Positions 53,101 through 61,394 of a DNA stretch of 64,000 nucleotides are shown here, piece after piece. The stretch lies in contig NZ_JAUFPR010000003.1 of NCBI RefSeq assembly GCF_030409325.1, positions 558,001 to 622,000 on the forward strand. Direction: 5' to 3'. This DNA is from Mucilaginibacter aquaedulcis (GTDB lineage Bacteria > Bacteroidota > Bacteroidia > Sphingobacteriales > Sphingobacteriaceae). Made by a program: the position numbers and the translations under genes. The number at the start of each line of letters is the position of its first letter. Positions within the stretch are counted from its first letter, which is position 1. The notes beneath the pieces are model-generated. The model did no database searches. It worked only from the letters and a program-made list of their open reading frames with translations, and had not been told where the DNA came from.

Positions 53101-53429
53101 TCAGGCAAAATATTCAATAATATATCTTCAAGCTCCTTATTGCGGTCTTTTTCCAGTTTATCTAACTGGGTGTAAAGCTCCACCTTTTCGCTCACATCCA
53201 TATCCAGTTCATTTTCAGTACGTTCTTTGATAGCTTGAATTTCACTATCAATGCCTGAAAGGCCCTGGGCAATGGTTTCTTTAAAATCTATGGTTTTAGC
53301 TCTAAGCTCATCATTGCTGATGTTTCCGAGTTTTGCAAATTCAGCCTTAATTTTTTCAACTATAGGCTGTATTGCTTTTACATCCCGTTCTGATTTGCTT
53401 CCAAAAAGCTTACTGATAAAATCTAACAT
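50121..53429 (-). CDS. secA: Protein translocase ATPase SecA
   Basis: A 1102-residue SecA, the motor that pushes preproteins through SecYEG. N-terminal [20 protein letters not shown]; Walker A-type [57 protein letters not shown]; and the C-terminal zinc ligand cluster [14 protein letters not shown]. Bacteroidota SecA carry long inserts, and the length here is ordinary for the phylum. It ends close to a repeat block. Upstream, TACCTTTA on the minus strand (53496-53503) resembles a -7 element. Confidence 0.97.
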   Translation of the reverse strand: [1102 protein letters not shown]

Positions 53430-53599
53430 ATTAATTTGATATGATCCTACAAACTCAACAATTGCGCCAAGGCAACTGACAGAGCCATATTGACAGGTAA
53501 AGGTACGATTTTAGTTGAAAACCGGGAAGTTAGTTGAGGGTTTTGTCTGGAGTATTGTGCGTATCAGATGGTTTTGCCCGAACCTGCATTGATGATTTA

Positions 53600-53694
53600 G
53601 TCTGAACCACGATTAAACAGATTATAGGATTAGCACGATTTTAATAAAAATAATCCTGTAATCTCCCAATCCCAAAAATCCCGATTCAGACAAA
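53600..53694. repeat. GTCTGAACC palindromic repeat (B), copy 1
   Basis: Arms GTCTGAACCACGATTAAACA and ATTCAGACAAAT-type end with AATCCTGTAATC / GATTATAGGATTA inside pair as nested inverted repeats. Lies between secA and ribF (both on the minus strand). Copies at 61271-61371 and 62552-62655 share all landmarks. Confidence 0.8.
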
Positions 53695-53695
53695 T

Positions 53696-54619
53696 TTACA
53701 ACAGTGCCAACACATCTTCTTTATCTTTTGCCAGCTGCGTTTTAAGCTGATCTAAGGATTCAAATTTCACATCACCGCGAACATAATGATGAAACTCCAT
53801 GCTGATAACCTGGTTGTAAATGTCCTGGTTAAAGTCAAAAATATTCACTTCAATATTACGGGTAACTCCGTTTACTGTAGGGCGACTGCCTATATAGGCC
53901 ATGCCCTTATGCTGTTCACCAGCCACATTAACGGTAACGGCAAAAATACCATCGGCGGGAATAAGCTTATATTTTTCGGCTACTACGATATTGGCCGTAG
54001 GATAACCCAGTTCCCGGCCCAATTGATCGCCGCGGATCACTGTACCCGTAATAAAAAACGGATACCCCAAACATGAATTAGCCAGATCTATCTGGTTACT
54101 TAACAGCGCGCTCCGGATACGGGTTGAGCTGATGGCCACCTCGTTAATATCCTGCTCGGGTATCTCCACAACGTCAAAACCATAAACCGGGCTAAGCCTT
54201 AGCAGATCATCAAGACCGCCCTGCCTGTCTTTACCAAAACGATGGTCATAACCTATAACAATTTTTTTGGTACCAATTTTATTTACCAGCACATCGCGGA
54301 TATAACCTTCGGCAGTTTGATTGGAAAAATCCCTTGAAAACGGTGTGATGATCAAATGATCAACACCCAATTGTCCCATGAGTTTGGCCTTTTCATCAAT
54401 AGTGGTAATCAGTTTAAGGCTTTCATCCTCCGGGTGCAGTATCATGCGCGGATGCGGAAAAAAAGTAAGTATAACGGTTTCGCCGCCAATGCTATCGGCC
54501 AGTTCCTTAATGCGTGATATAATTTTACGGTGACCGATGTGTACCCCATCAAATGTACCGATGGTTACCACCGCGTTTTTTACCGCCGTAAATTCGTCAA
54601 TGTTATTGTAAACCCTCAT
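53696..54619 (-). CDS. ribF: Bifunctional riboflavin kinase/FAD synthetase
   Basis: A 307-residue RibF making FMN and then FAD. The FAD synthetase half begins with GTFDGVHIGHRKIISRI (nucleotide-binding HIGH-like motif) and the riboflavin kinase half contains GYPTANI and DGIFAVTVNVAGEQHKGMAY with AYIGSRPTVNG. It forms a row with truB, uppP, DUF3098 and ftsX on the same strand. TAACTTTG on the minus strand at 54636-54643, 16 bp before the start, is a probable promoter. Confidence 0.96.
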   Translation of the reverse strand: MRVYNNIDEFTAVKNAVVTIGTFDGVHIGHRKIISRIKELADSIGGETVILTFFPHPRMILHPEDESLKLITTIDEKAKLMGQLGVDHLIITPFSRDFSNQTAEGYIRDVLVNKIGTKKIVIGYDHRFGKDRQGGLDDLLRLSPVYGFDVVEIPEQDINEVAISSTRIRSALLSNQIDLANSCLGYPFFITGTVIRGDQLGRELGYPTANIVVAEKYKLIPADGIFAVTVNVAGEQHKGMAYIGSRPTVNGVTRNIEVNIFDFNQDIYNQVISMEFHHYVRGDVKFESLDQLKTQLAKDKEDVLALL

Positions 54620-54635
54620 TTTATGAGTAAAAACA

Positions 54636-54643
54636 CAAAGTTA
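54636..54643 (-). promoter_or_regulatory. -7 promoter element of ribF
   Basis: Reads TAACTTTG on the minus strand, matching TAnnTTTG, close before the ribF ATG. It implies ribF has its own promoter apart from truB. Confidence 0.55.
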
Positions 54644-54695
54644 ATTTTTTAGTTGAAGGTATTAAGCCGAGCCTGCTTTTTGACGTAAAGATGTA

Positions 54696-55418
54696 TTATC
54701 CTTCTGTTGTTGCGGTACTTGCCTTTAGTTCCCTTATTGTGTTTACCAGTTCCATAACTTCCCAGGCATCAGTTAACTGAAAGTTGCCGCTGCGTGTACG
54801 TGTCAGCTTTGAAAGGTACGCTCCGTTGTTAAGCGCGGCACCAAAATCATTCACTAACGATCGTATGTATGTACCCTTACTGCATACTACCCTAAAATCA
54901 ACTTCGGGTAATTCTATACGGGTGAGTTCAAATTCGGTAATGGTGACGTTGCGTAAACGCAGCTCCACCTCTTCACCCCTGCGTGCCTTTTCGTACAAAC
55001 GCTCGCCATCAATTTTTATGGCCGAGTGCGCGGGCGGATATTGCTGTATATCGCCGGTAAACTGTTCACAGTTATTACGCAACTGTTCAGGTGTAAGTTG
55101 GCTAATGTCGAAGTTTTTATCTGGCTCGGTTTCCATATCATACGATGGCGTGGTGGCCCCCATGATCATGGTACCGGTGTATTCTTTTTCTTCGGCCTGG
55201 AAGGTATCGATCTGCTTGGTCATTTTGCCGGTACAGATGATAAGCAGCCCTGTAGCCAGCGGATCAAGCGTGCCCGCATGCCCTACTTTTAACTTAAGCG
55301 GCTTAAAGGAATTACGGATTTTGCCAACTACATCAAAGCTTGTCCACTTGTAGGGTTTGTTAACCAGCAACAACTGCCCTTCGGCAAATTCTTCTATTTT
55401 GGTATACGTTTTTTTCAA
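54696..55418 (-). CDS. truB: tRNA pseudouridine synthase B
   Basis: A 240-residue TruB making pseudouridine 55 in the T loop of tRNAs. Motifs: GQLLLVNKPYKWTSFDVVGK, KVGHAGTLDPLATGLLIICT (catalytic Asp in TLDP), YTGTMIMGATTPSYD and SKGTYIRSLVNDFG. The frame extends upstream to an ATG at 55508, but a TACCTTTG promoter element lies inside that extension at 55456-55463, and the family N-terminus fits MKKTYTKIEEF from a TTG start at 55418. The TTG start is therefore preferred. Confidence 0.92.
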   Translation of the reverse strand: MKKTYTKIEEFAEGQLLLVNKPYKWTSFDVVGKIRNSFKPLKLKVGHAGTLDPLATGLLIICTGKMTKQIDTFQAEEKEYTGTMIMGATTPSYDMETEPDKNFDISQLTPEQLRNNCEQFTGDIQQYPPAHSAIKIDGERLYEKARRGEEVELRLRNVTITEFELTRIELPEVDFRVVCSKGTYIRSLVNDFGAALNNGAYLSKLTRTRSGNFQLTDAWEVMELVNTIRELKASTATTEG

Positions 55419-55455
55419 TATGCTTTTTAAATCCCGGCTAAAATGGAATTTGGCG

Positions 55456-55463
55456 CAAAGGTA
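55456..55463 (-). promoter_or_regulatory. -7 promoter element of truB
   Basis: Reads TACCTTTG followed by CGCC on the minus strand. It lies inside the longest open frame, 38 bp before the TTG start, and decides the start of translation. Confidence 0.6.
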
Positions 55464-55517
55464 GGGAAATTGTCGGAATAGGGATTTTAAGGTGTTAATC
55501 CCAATCATTAAAAAAAC

Positions 55518-55617
55518 TTGTCATTGCGAGCGAGGCGCGGCAATCGCAAACTTTGCAAAGAGAACTGCATAGGTCGCGATTGCTTCTTCGTTCCTACTCG
55601 CAATGACATTCAGACAA
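55518..55617. repeat. Palindromic repeat, GTCATTGCGAG family (A)
   Basis: TTGTCATTGCGAGCGAGGCG at one end and CTCGCAATGACA at the other, with GGCAATCGC and GCGATTGCTTC as inner partial pairs. It fills the gap between uppP and truB. Confidence 0.8.
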
Positions 55618-55622
55618 AATGA

Positions 55623-56420
55623 TCAATTTATTTGTAACTGGTGCCCGCTTAATATTAAGCCTATAATGACAATACCAACAATGATACGGTACCAACCAAA
55701 AAGCCTGAAGCCCTTACGCTCCAGAAAAGTAATGAATGATTTAATGGCCAGCATGGCTACTATAAATGCTATAATGTTACCAATGATCAAAAACTTAACC
55801 TGATCGCCGGTAAACAGTGGTGTGTGGTCTTTATGAAAATCCCATATCTCTTTGAGTGTAGCACCAAGCATGGTTGGCACAGCCAAAAAGAATGAAAATT
55901 CGGCAGCCGCGGTACGGGTTAATTTCTGGCTCATACCACCAACTATAGTTGCGGCAGAACGGGAAACCCCCGGAATAACAGCCAAGCACTGAAAAACACC
56001 CACTTTTAAGGCAGTAGCATAGCTGATTTGGGTTTCTTCCTTTACGGTAGATTTGTTAAACCACTTATCAACAAATAATAAAATAACACCACCAATTAGC
56101 AGTGAAAAAGCCACCACAAGCGGGCTCTCCAGCAGTTTATCAATATGCTTTTTGAGTAATACACCTACAATAACCGCAGGTATAACACCTACTACAAGCT
56201 TAAAATAAAAATCAAGTGAGCGAAAAAACCTTTTGAAATACAAAATAACAACAGAAAGGATGGCACCTAACTGAATTACTACTTCAAATAGTTTTACAAA
56301 GTCGTCTGTACCTATTCCCATTAAGGATGAGGCAATAACCATGTGACCGGTTGATGATACCGGCAAAAATTCTGTTATCCCTTCAATTATAGCAAGGACA
56401 ATAACGTGGATGAGATTCAT
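55623..56420 (-). CDS. uppP: Undecaprenyl-diphosphatase
   Basis: A 265-residue membrane phosphatase recycling the lipid carrier of peptidoglycan synthesis; also gives bacitracin resistance. Catalytic motifs: EGITEFLPVSSTGHMVIAS near residue 15 and PGVSRSAATIVGGMSQKLTR around 150, with eight hydrophobic segments. Minus-strand gene within ftsX-DUF3098-uppP-truB-ribF. Confidence 0.95.
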   Translation of the reverse strand: MNLIHVIVLAIIEGITEFLPVSSTGHMVIASSLMGIGTDDFVKLFEVVIQLGAILSVVILYFKRFFRSLDFYFKLVVGVIPAVIVGVLLKKHIDKLLESPLVVAFSLLIGGVILLFVDKWFNKSTVKEETQISYATALKVGVFQCLAVIPGVSRSAATIVGGMSQKLTRTAAAEFSFFLAVPTMLGATLKEIWDFHKDHTPLFTGDQVKFLIIGNIIAFIVAMLAIKSFITFLERKGFRLFGWYRIIVGIVIIGLILSGHQLQIN

Positions 56421-56542
56421 AGGGTGGGGTAGTGATTTGAATAATAGGAAGGATTAGATTTACATAAAGATCGGGTTGATCAGGCAGTTGCTGATCTTTT
56501 CAAACCAGCTATTCACCAAATCAACCCGAACAGGTAAAAATC

Positions 56543-56812
56543 TTATTTAACAGCGGGCTTTTTTAATATAGCGAAAAAGCCCAACGCAAAGCCGGCTAAT
56601 ACCACAATTGGAGCTATAACAATCTTGGTAGTACTGTAAATATCTGTTGTACCAGACATTAACACAAAGCCGAACGCTACAATAGCAACACTGATAATAA
56701 GTAACCTGTAGTTACTCTTATCAAATATAAATTGTACCGGTTCGGTACCTGTTGCCTTTGATGCCGCCCCTGTTGTTTTTGCAGCTGAAGCTGATTTAAA
56801 TTGCTGTGCCAT
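56543..56812 (-). CDS. DUF3098 family membrane protein
   Basis: An 89-residue protein with an Ala/Thr-rich front and the family core FIFDKSNYRLLIISVAIVAF followed by GFVLMSGTTDIYS and a second membrane helix (IVVLAGFALGFFAIL). It is specific to Bacteroidota, always next to ftsX and uppP; function unknown, presumably envelope-related. Confidence 0.94.
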   Translation of the reverse strand: MAQQFKSASAAKTTGAASKATGTEPVQFIFDKSNYRLLIISVAIVAFGFVLMSGTTDIYSTTKIVIAPIVVLAGFALGFFAILKKPAVK

Positions 56813-56944
56813 ATTTTTAATTATTGATTTATTGGGTTTTTGAATTATTGATTTAAATGCTAAACCCTCAATTTAATTTTATTATTAATCATGTCAGTTA
56901 TCATCCCCCTTACAGGTTTTGAATTTTGACTTTTTAATTTTGAC

Positions 56945-57823
56945 TTATCTATATAGGTCGTATATTTTTAAACGTAAAAATTTGTTAACCGCTAAAAAGG
57001 TACTAAAGGCCGAAATAAATATTCCGATACCTATTACGCCCAAAAATACGATACCAAATTCGTAGAAATTCTGTAGTATCACTAAATCGGGCACTTGCCT
57101 GTAGCCCAGGTACAATGTTCCTATTAATATAATGATAGCTATAAGGCCGCCTAAAAGGCCATGCCATATACCATAAAGTAAGAATGGCTTGCGGATAAAT
57201 CCTTTGGTAGCACCCACCAGCTGCATTGATTTGATCAGGAAACGTTGCGAATAAATAGCCAGCCTGATGGTATTATTGATCAGTGCTACAGATAAAATCA
57301 CAAATATGGCCGCGAATACCAGGATCACTAAACTGATGGAAGTAACATTCTGGTTCATTTGATCAACCAGCGATTGCTGATATTTCACCTCTTTCACCAG
57401 TGGATTCTTCAGCAGGTCGGCCTTAAATTTTTCGATGTCTTTATTATTAGTATAATCCGCCTTCAGATAAATATCCAATGATTGCGATAGCGGGTTATAA
57501 CCTAAGAATTTCACAAAATCCTCACCAAGATCTTTTTGCAGGTTGCGGGCGGCCAGTTCTTTACTTACGTATTGGGTTTGCTTAACCATGGGGTTGGCGT
57601 CCAACTGTTTTTGCAGCTGCAGCACATCTGTTTCGTGCGCGGCATCGTCAACAAAAATATTGAGCACTATATTTTCCTTTACATAGCGCGAAAGGTTATT
57701 TGCATGTACCAGTATAAGTCCTAAAAGACCTATCATTACCAATACCATAGCTATGCCAAATACGGTAGAGATGTAGATGGTTTTCGTTTTTTTGGCCGAC
57801 GCGCTTGCTTCAAATTCTTCCAT
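56945..57823 (-). CDS. ftsX: Cell-division permease-like protein FtsX
   Basis: A 292-residue membrane protein with one N-terminal helix (IYISTVFGIAMVLVMIGLLG), a periplasmic domain (about 55-165) and three C-terminal helices forming the FtsX domain (NTIRLAIYSQRFLIKSMQLV, GATKGFIRKPFLLYGIWHGL). With FtsE it controls peptidoglycan hydrolases at the septum; ftsE is not in this window. First of the minus-strand block. Confidence 0.95.
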   Translation of the reverse strand: MEEFEASASAKKTKTIYISTVFGIAMVLVMIGLLGLILVHANNLSRYVKENIVLNIFVDDAAHETDVLQLQKQLDANPMVKQTQYVSKELAARNLQKDLGEDFVKFLGYNPLSQSLDIYLKADYTNNKDIEKFKADLLKNPLVKEVKYQQSLVDQMNQNVTSISLVILVFAAIFVILSVALINNTIRLAIYSQRFLIKSMQLVGATKGFIRKPFLLYGIWHGLLGGLIAIIILIGTLYLGYRQVPDLVILQNFYEFGIVFLGVIGIGIFISAFSTFLAVNKFLRLKIYDLYR

Positions 57824-58028
57824 TCTGTATAGATATGGGATGTGAGATTTAAGCTATGAGGTTATACCGCTCATACCCAATCGCCCATCCGGATTTGTGC
57901 GAAATTAAGAAACCCGCCCTAAAGGTAAAAGTTTATTGCTTATAAATATTGCTTAATAGCTTATCAGGCTGGTGGTTTTAACATTTATTAACGTATCATC
58001 ATCTCCAAATTAAACAAAAACCGGCTTC

Positions 58029-58054
58029 GCTTTGTTATTTATGTATGACAAAGC
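58029..58054 (+). promoter_or_regulatory. Hairpin enclosing a start codon
   Basis: GCTTTGT (58029-58035) and ACAAAGC (58048-58054) can pair with a 12-nt loop that contains the ATG at 58045 of the next gene. Such a fold would bury the initiation site in a small loop and could limit translation. Confidence 0.45.
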
Positions 58055-58278
58055 CAGCAAATTCATCAAACAAACCCTCTCCTTCGGATACTCCAACCAA
58101 ATCGCCGCATGACAATGGAGGTAAAAGCAAGGTGCGCCAGGAAGACAAACAATATCATGCCGATAAGCCTCATGGAGGCAACATTGCCAAAAAACACGAA
58201 AAAGAGGAACAGCCTGTTGATCCGATCAAAAATCCACCTAAAGAAAAAGGAATGAAAAAAGGGAAAGTACAGCCATAG
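58045..58278 (+). CDS. Hydrophilic low-complexity protein, hypothetical (77 aa)
   Basis: A plus-strand gene between minus-strand units. Starts MTKPANSSNKPSPSDTPTKS and continues with Lys/Asp/His/Pro-rich sequence (QYHADKPHGGNIAKKHEKEE, PIKNPPKEKGMKKGKVQP). No hydrophobic core, so it should be disordered. The composition resembles other small stress-linked Bacteroidota proteins, but no family could be named. Its start codon lies in a hairpin loop. Confidence 0.6.
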   Translation: MTKPANSSNKPSPSDTPTKSPHDNGGKSKVRQEDKQYHADKPHGGNIAKKHEKEEQPVDPIKNPPKEKGMKKGKVQP

Positions 58279-58300
58279 CTTTGAGTTGAGCCTATTTGTA

Positions 58301-58410
58301 TTACGTTATACGTATTACGTTGTACGTAAAAATAATCGAAATTTATTACCATGAAATAACCAAATCCGAGACCAGAAAACGTATAACGTAACACGTAAAA
58401 CATAAAACAT
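58301..58410. repeat. ACGTTATACGT-type repeat (F)
   Basis: ATTACGTTATACGTATTACG and TTGTACGTAAAAA at one end, ACGTATAACGTAACACGTAA and AACATAAAACATAAAAC at the other; an imperfect palindrome with short tandem phrases. Lies between the 77-aa gene and the ABC exporter. Confidence 0.65.
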
Positions 58411-58421
58411 AAAACTTCTCC

Positions 58422-60221
58422 TTACCTCGCTATCCCTGCCGAATTAAATTGCAGATCATAGAGCTTGCGGTAATGGCCGTTCTCAATTTTGAGTAGTTCC
58501 TGATGGGTTCCGCTTTCCATGATCTCGCCATGATCAAGTACGATGATCCTGTCGGCATTTTGTATAGTTGATAGCCGGTGAGCAATAACAATGGCCGTAC
58601 GGCCCTGCATTAATTTATTGATAGCGTTCTGTATCAATATCTCCGTTTCGGTATCCACAGATGAAGTTGCCTCATCCAAGACTAAAATTGCCGGGTTGTA
58701 TACCAAAGCCCTGATAAAGGAGATTAGCTGTGATTGACCTGCCGAAAGCGTGGCGCCTCTCTCCATCACATTATAATCATACCCGCCGGGCAGGCGCTCA
58801 ATAAAGTCATGCGCGCCTACATCTTTGGCAGCCGCTATGATTTGCTCGCGGGTAATGGCAGGATTATTCAGGCTGATGTTATTGGCAATAGTATCACTAA
58901 ATAAAAATACATCTTGTATCACTGTTGCTATCTGCGAACGCAAAAACTCCACTTTATAATCACGGATATCGTGACCATCAACCTTTACACTGCCCCCGCC
59001 TATCTCGTAAAAACGGTTCAGGATATTGATGGTTGATGATTTGCCGGCACCTGTGGCACCCACCAGCGCCAGTGTTTCGCCGGGTTTAATTTTAAAGCTG
59101 ATGTTTTTAAGTACCCAGTTCTCATCATTATAGGCAAACCAAACCTTATCAAACTCAATATCACCCTGCAGTCTGCCGGTATCTATGTTTCCTGTATCAA
59201 CAGCAACCTCATCAGTATCAAGTACTTTAAATATCCTGTCGGCACCTACCATACCCATTTGCAGGGTGTTAAATTTATCTGCAAGCTGGCGTATAGGCCT
59301 GAACAGCATGTTCAACAACACAATAAAACCGGTAATTACACCTGGGGTAATACCTCCCGGCCTTGCGGAGATGGCAGCCAGCTGACTATCAGACAACATC
59401 CGTTTGCAACCATACCATACCAGCAAACCCATGCAAATGGCGAACAAAATTTCGACCACCGGGAAAAATATAGAGTAATACCAGTTTGAGCGGATGTTGG
59501 CATCGCGGTATTTAAGGTTAACGGCCTTAAACTTACGCATTTCCTGATCTTCGCGCGCAAACAGCTGGATAATGCCAATCCCCGAAATATGTTCGGCTAA
59601 AAAGGTATTGAGGCGGGCCACCTGCGTACGCACCTCCTGAAATGATGATTTAATGGCTTCTTTAAACACATACGTTGATGCAAACAGGAACGGCATCGGT
59701 ATCAGTGTGATGAGGGCAAGTTTCCAGTCCTGGTACATCATAAAACCGATAACGGCAAACACCAGCAGCAGATCGCCCATGATAGAGATCAATCCTTCAG
59801 AAAAAATATCGGCGATGGTTTCCAGGTCAGATACCGTACGTGTTATCAGCATCCCGATAGGGGTACGGTCGAAATATTTTAAACGAAGGCTTGTAATATG
59901 ATCAAAAGTATCGATCCTCAGATCACGAATCACCGATTGGCCAAGCGCGTTGGTTAAATAGGTTTGATAATACTGGGCCACGGTTTGTACAATGAGCTGC
60001 ACAATCATGAGCACAACCATGAAAACCAAACCATCATAATTATCATTCAGGATATCAACATCCAACGTGCGCTGAATAAGAATAGGCTGTAATATAGCAT
60101 TGGCAGCCAAAAAAACAGTTAAAAAGCCAGCTATTATAAAAGTGGTATTATAGGGTTCCACATAGCGCATTACCCTTTTCAACAGTTTCCAATCAAGCGC
60201 TTTTCCGGTTACTTCGGCCAT
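58422..60221 (-). CDS. ABC exporter (MsbA/multidrug type), permease-ATPase fusion
   Basis: A 599-residue half-transporter: six membrane helices (residues about 25-320, TGKALDWKLLKRVMRYVEPY at the N-terminus) and a C-terminal ATPase with LVGATGAGKSSTINILNRFY (Walker A), the signature TLSAGQSQLISFIRALVYNP, VLDEATSSVDTET (Walker B) and the H loop AHRLSTI. It probably acts as a homodimer or with a partner half to export lipid or drugs. Confidence 0.94.
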   Translation of the reverse strand: MAEVTGKALDWKLLKRVMRYVEPYNTTFIIAGFLTVFLAANAILQPILIQRTLDVDILNDNYDGLVFMVVLMIVQLIVQTVAQYYQTYLTNALGQSVIRDLRIDTFDHITSLRLKYFDRTPIGMLITRTVSDLETIADIFSEGLISIMGDLLLVFAVIGFMMYQDWKLALITLIPMPFLFASTYVFKEAIKSSFQEVRTQVARLNTFLAEHISGIGIIQLFAREDQEMRKFKAVNLKYRDANIRSNWYYSIFFPVVEILFAICMGLLVWYGCKRMLSDSQLAAISARPGGITPGVITGFIVLLNMLFRPIRQLADKFNTLQMGMVGADRIFKVLDTDEVAVDTGNIDTGRLQGDIEFDKVWFAYNDENWVLKNISFKIKPGETLALVGATGAGKSSTINILNRFYEIGGGSVKVDGHDIRDYKVEFLRSQIATVIQDVFLFSDTIANNISLNNPAITREQIIAAAKDVGAHDFIERLPGGYDYNVMERGATLSAGQSQLISFIRALVYNPAILVLDEATSSVDTETEILIQNAINKLMQGRTAIVIAHRLSTIQNADRIIVLDHGEIMESGTHQELLKIENGHYRKLYDLQFNSAGIAR

Positions 60222-60227
60222 GTTTTT

Positions 60228-60327
60228 ATTTCGGATTTCGAATGTTCGATTTCGGATTTATAAAATTATACATTTCTCATCAGCTTTCATTTCAAATTCC
60301 GAAATCGAACATCCGAAATCCGAAATA
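60228..60327. repeat. TTCGGATTTCGAATGTTCG palindromic repeat (E)
   Basis: ATTTCGGATTTCGAATGTTC and ATTTCGGATTT at the left, with AAATTCCGAAATCGAACATC and CGAAATCCGAAAT at the right: complementary over more than 30 bp. A half copy lies at 41185 and a coding relative inside bshC. Confidence 0.8.
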
Positions 60328-60332
60328 ATCAG

Positions 60333-61124
60333 CTACAGGTACGGGTATTTCACTTCCGTTAAATACAAACCGCAGGCCGGTACGCTGGTACCTGCGTTTG
60401 AGCGGTTTTTACTTTCAATGATCTGCCTAACCGCCTCTGGTGCAATTTCTCCCTTACCCACCATCATGAGCGTACCCACTATCGCGCGCACCATGTTGCG
60501 CAAAAACCTACCTGCCGATATATGAAAAACAATACCCTGATCTGTTTTTACCCATTCAGCGCGAGTTATTTTGCAATTGTTGGTCTTAACCTGTGTGTTT
60601 GATTTGCTGAAACAGCTAAAATCAATGTACTCCATAATAATGGCTGCTGCCCGGTTCATCAGCTGCAGATCGGGCATATCACGTACCTGCCAGGAGCAAC
60701 CGAGCAAAAACGGGTCCTTATGAAAATGGATATGGTACTGGTATGATCGCTGCGTGGCATCAAACCTTGCATGCGCAGCGGTATTAACCGGGATAATATT
60801 TTTTATGGCAATATCGGGAGGGAGAATAGAGTTTAAGCCACGAACCTTGCCAGATAGATCCGGCTGATGGTTAATAACCGACGGTTCATCGCCTGGAGAC
60901 CATGTGTCGTTAACCTCCACGTCAAAATGTGCGAAAAACTCTTTGGCATGTACACCTGTATCGGTACGGCCGCAACCGGTGGTTTCAACAGGCTGGCGTA
61001 AAATAGTGCTGAGGGCCTTATTCAATTCTTCCTGTACGCTTACCGCGTTTTGCTGTATCTGCCAGCCATGATAATTGGTACCATCATAAGCCAGTTCAAT
61101 AAAATAGCGTTGTTTACCCGTCAC
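60333..61124 (-). CDS. truA: tRNA pseudouridine synthase A
   Basis: A 263-residue TruA modifying positions 38-40 of tRNA anticodon stems. Motifs: FIELAYDGTNYHGWQIQQNA, GCGRTDTGVHAKEFFAHFDV (catalytic Asp in GRTDTGVHA), DATQRSYQYHIH and FLRNMVRAIVGTLMMVGKGE. Ends at the family E repeat; upstream lies a composite repeat. Confidence 0.96.
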   Translation of the reverse strand: MTGKQRYFIELAYDGTNYHGWQIQQNAVSVQEELNKALSTILRQPVETTGCGRTDTGVHAKEFFAHFDVEVNDTWSPGDEPSVINHQPDLSGKVRGLNSILPPDIAIKNIIPVNTAAHARFDATQRSYQYHIHFHKDPFLLGCSWQVRDMPDLQLMNRAAAIIMEYIDFSCFSKSNTQVKTNNCKITRAEWVKTDQGIVFHISAGRFLRNMVRAIVGTLMMVGKGEIAPEAVRQIIESKNRSNAGTSVPACGLYLTEVKYPYL

Positions 61125-61233
61125 CCGGCAAAGTTAATAATATGCGGGATAAGGGTGTTCATTGTTTGGTCAAATGTTGTATTCTCCGCTTGACATCGCC
61201 GCTCTTGTCAATCCCCTTCTTCTGGAATTATTT

Positions 61234-61371
61234 GTCATTGCGAGGAGGAACGACGAAGCAATCGCGAATTTGTCTGAACCAGGATTAAACAGATATTAGA
61301 TTAAAGGATTTTACTTTAATTTTAGACTATCGCGGTAATCCTATAATCTTCAAAATCGCGGTTCAGACAAA
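61234..61371. repeat. Composite repeat: family B copy 2 within family A
   Basis: A family A arm (TTTGTCATTGCGAGGAGGAA, then CGAAGCAATCGCG at 61234-61270) is followed directly by a family B element, whose ends are TTTGTCTGAACC (61269-61280) and GGTTCAGACAAA (61360-61371); on the far side ATCTTCGCGGTCGCCACGC continues. This is the cleanest B copy, with 12-bp perfect terminal inverted repeats and the inner GATTAAACAGATATTAG. Confidence 0.8.
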
Positions 61372-61394
61372 TCTTCGCGGTCGCCACGCTATAC

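Noticed and set aside
50139..53439. Several plus-strand frames opposite secA
   Set aside because: All lie antisense to a clear secA gene.
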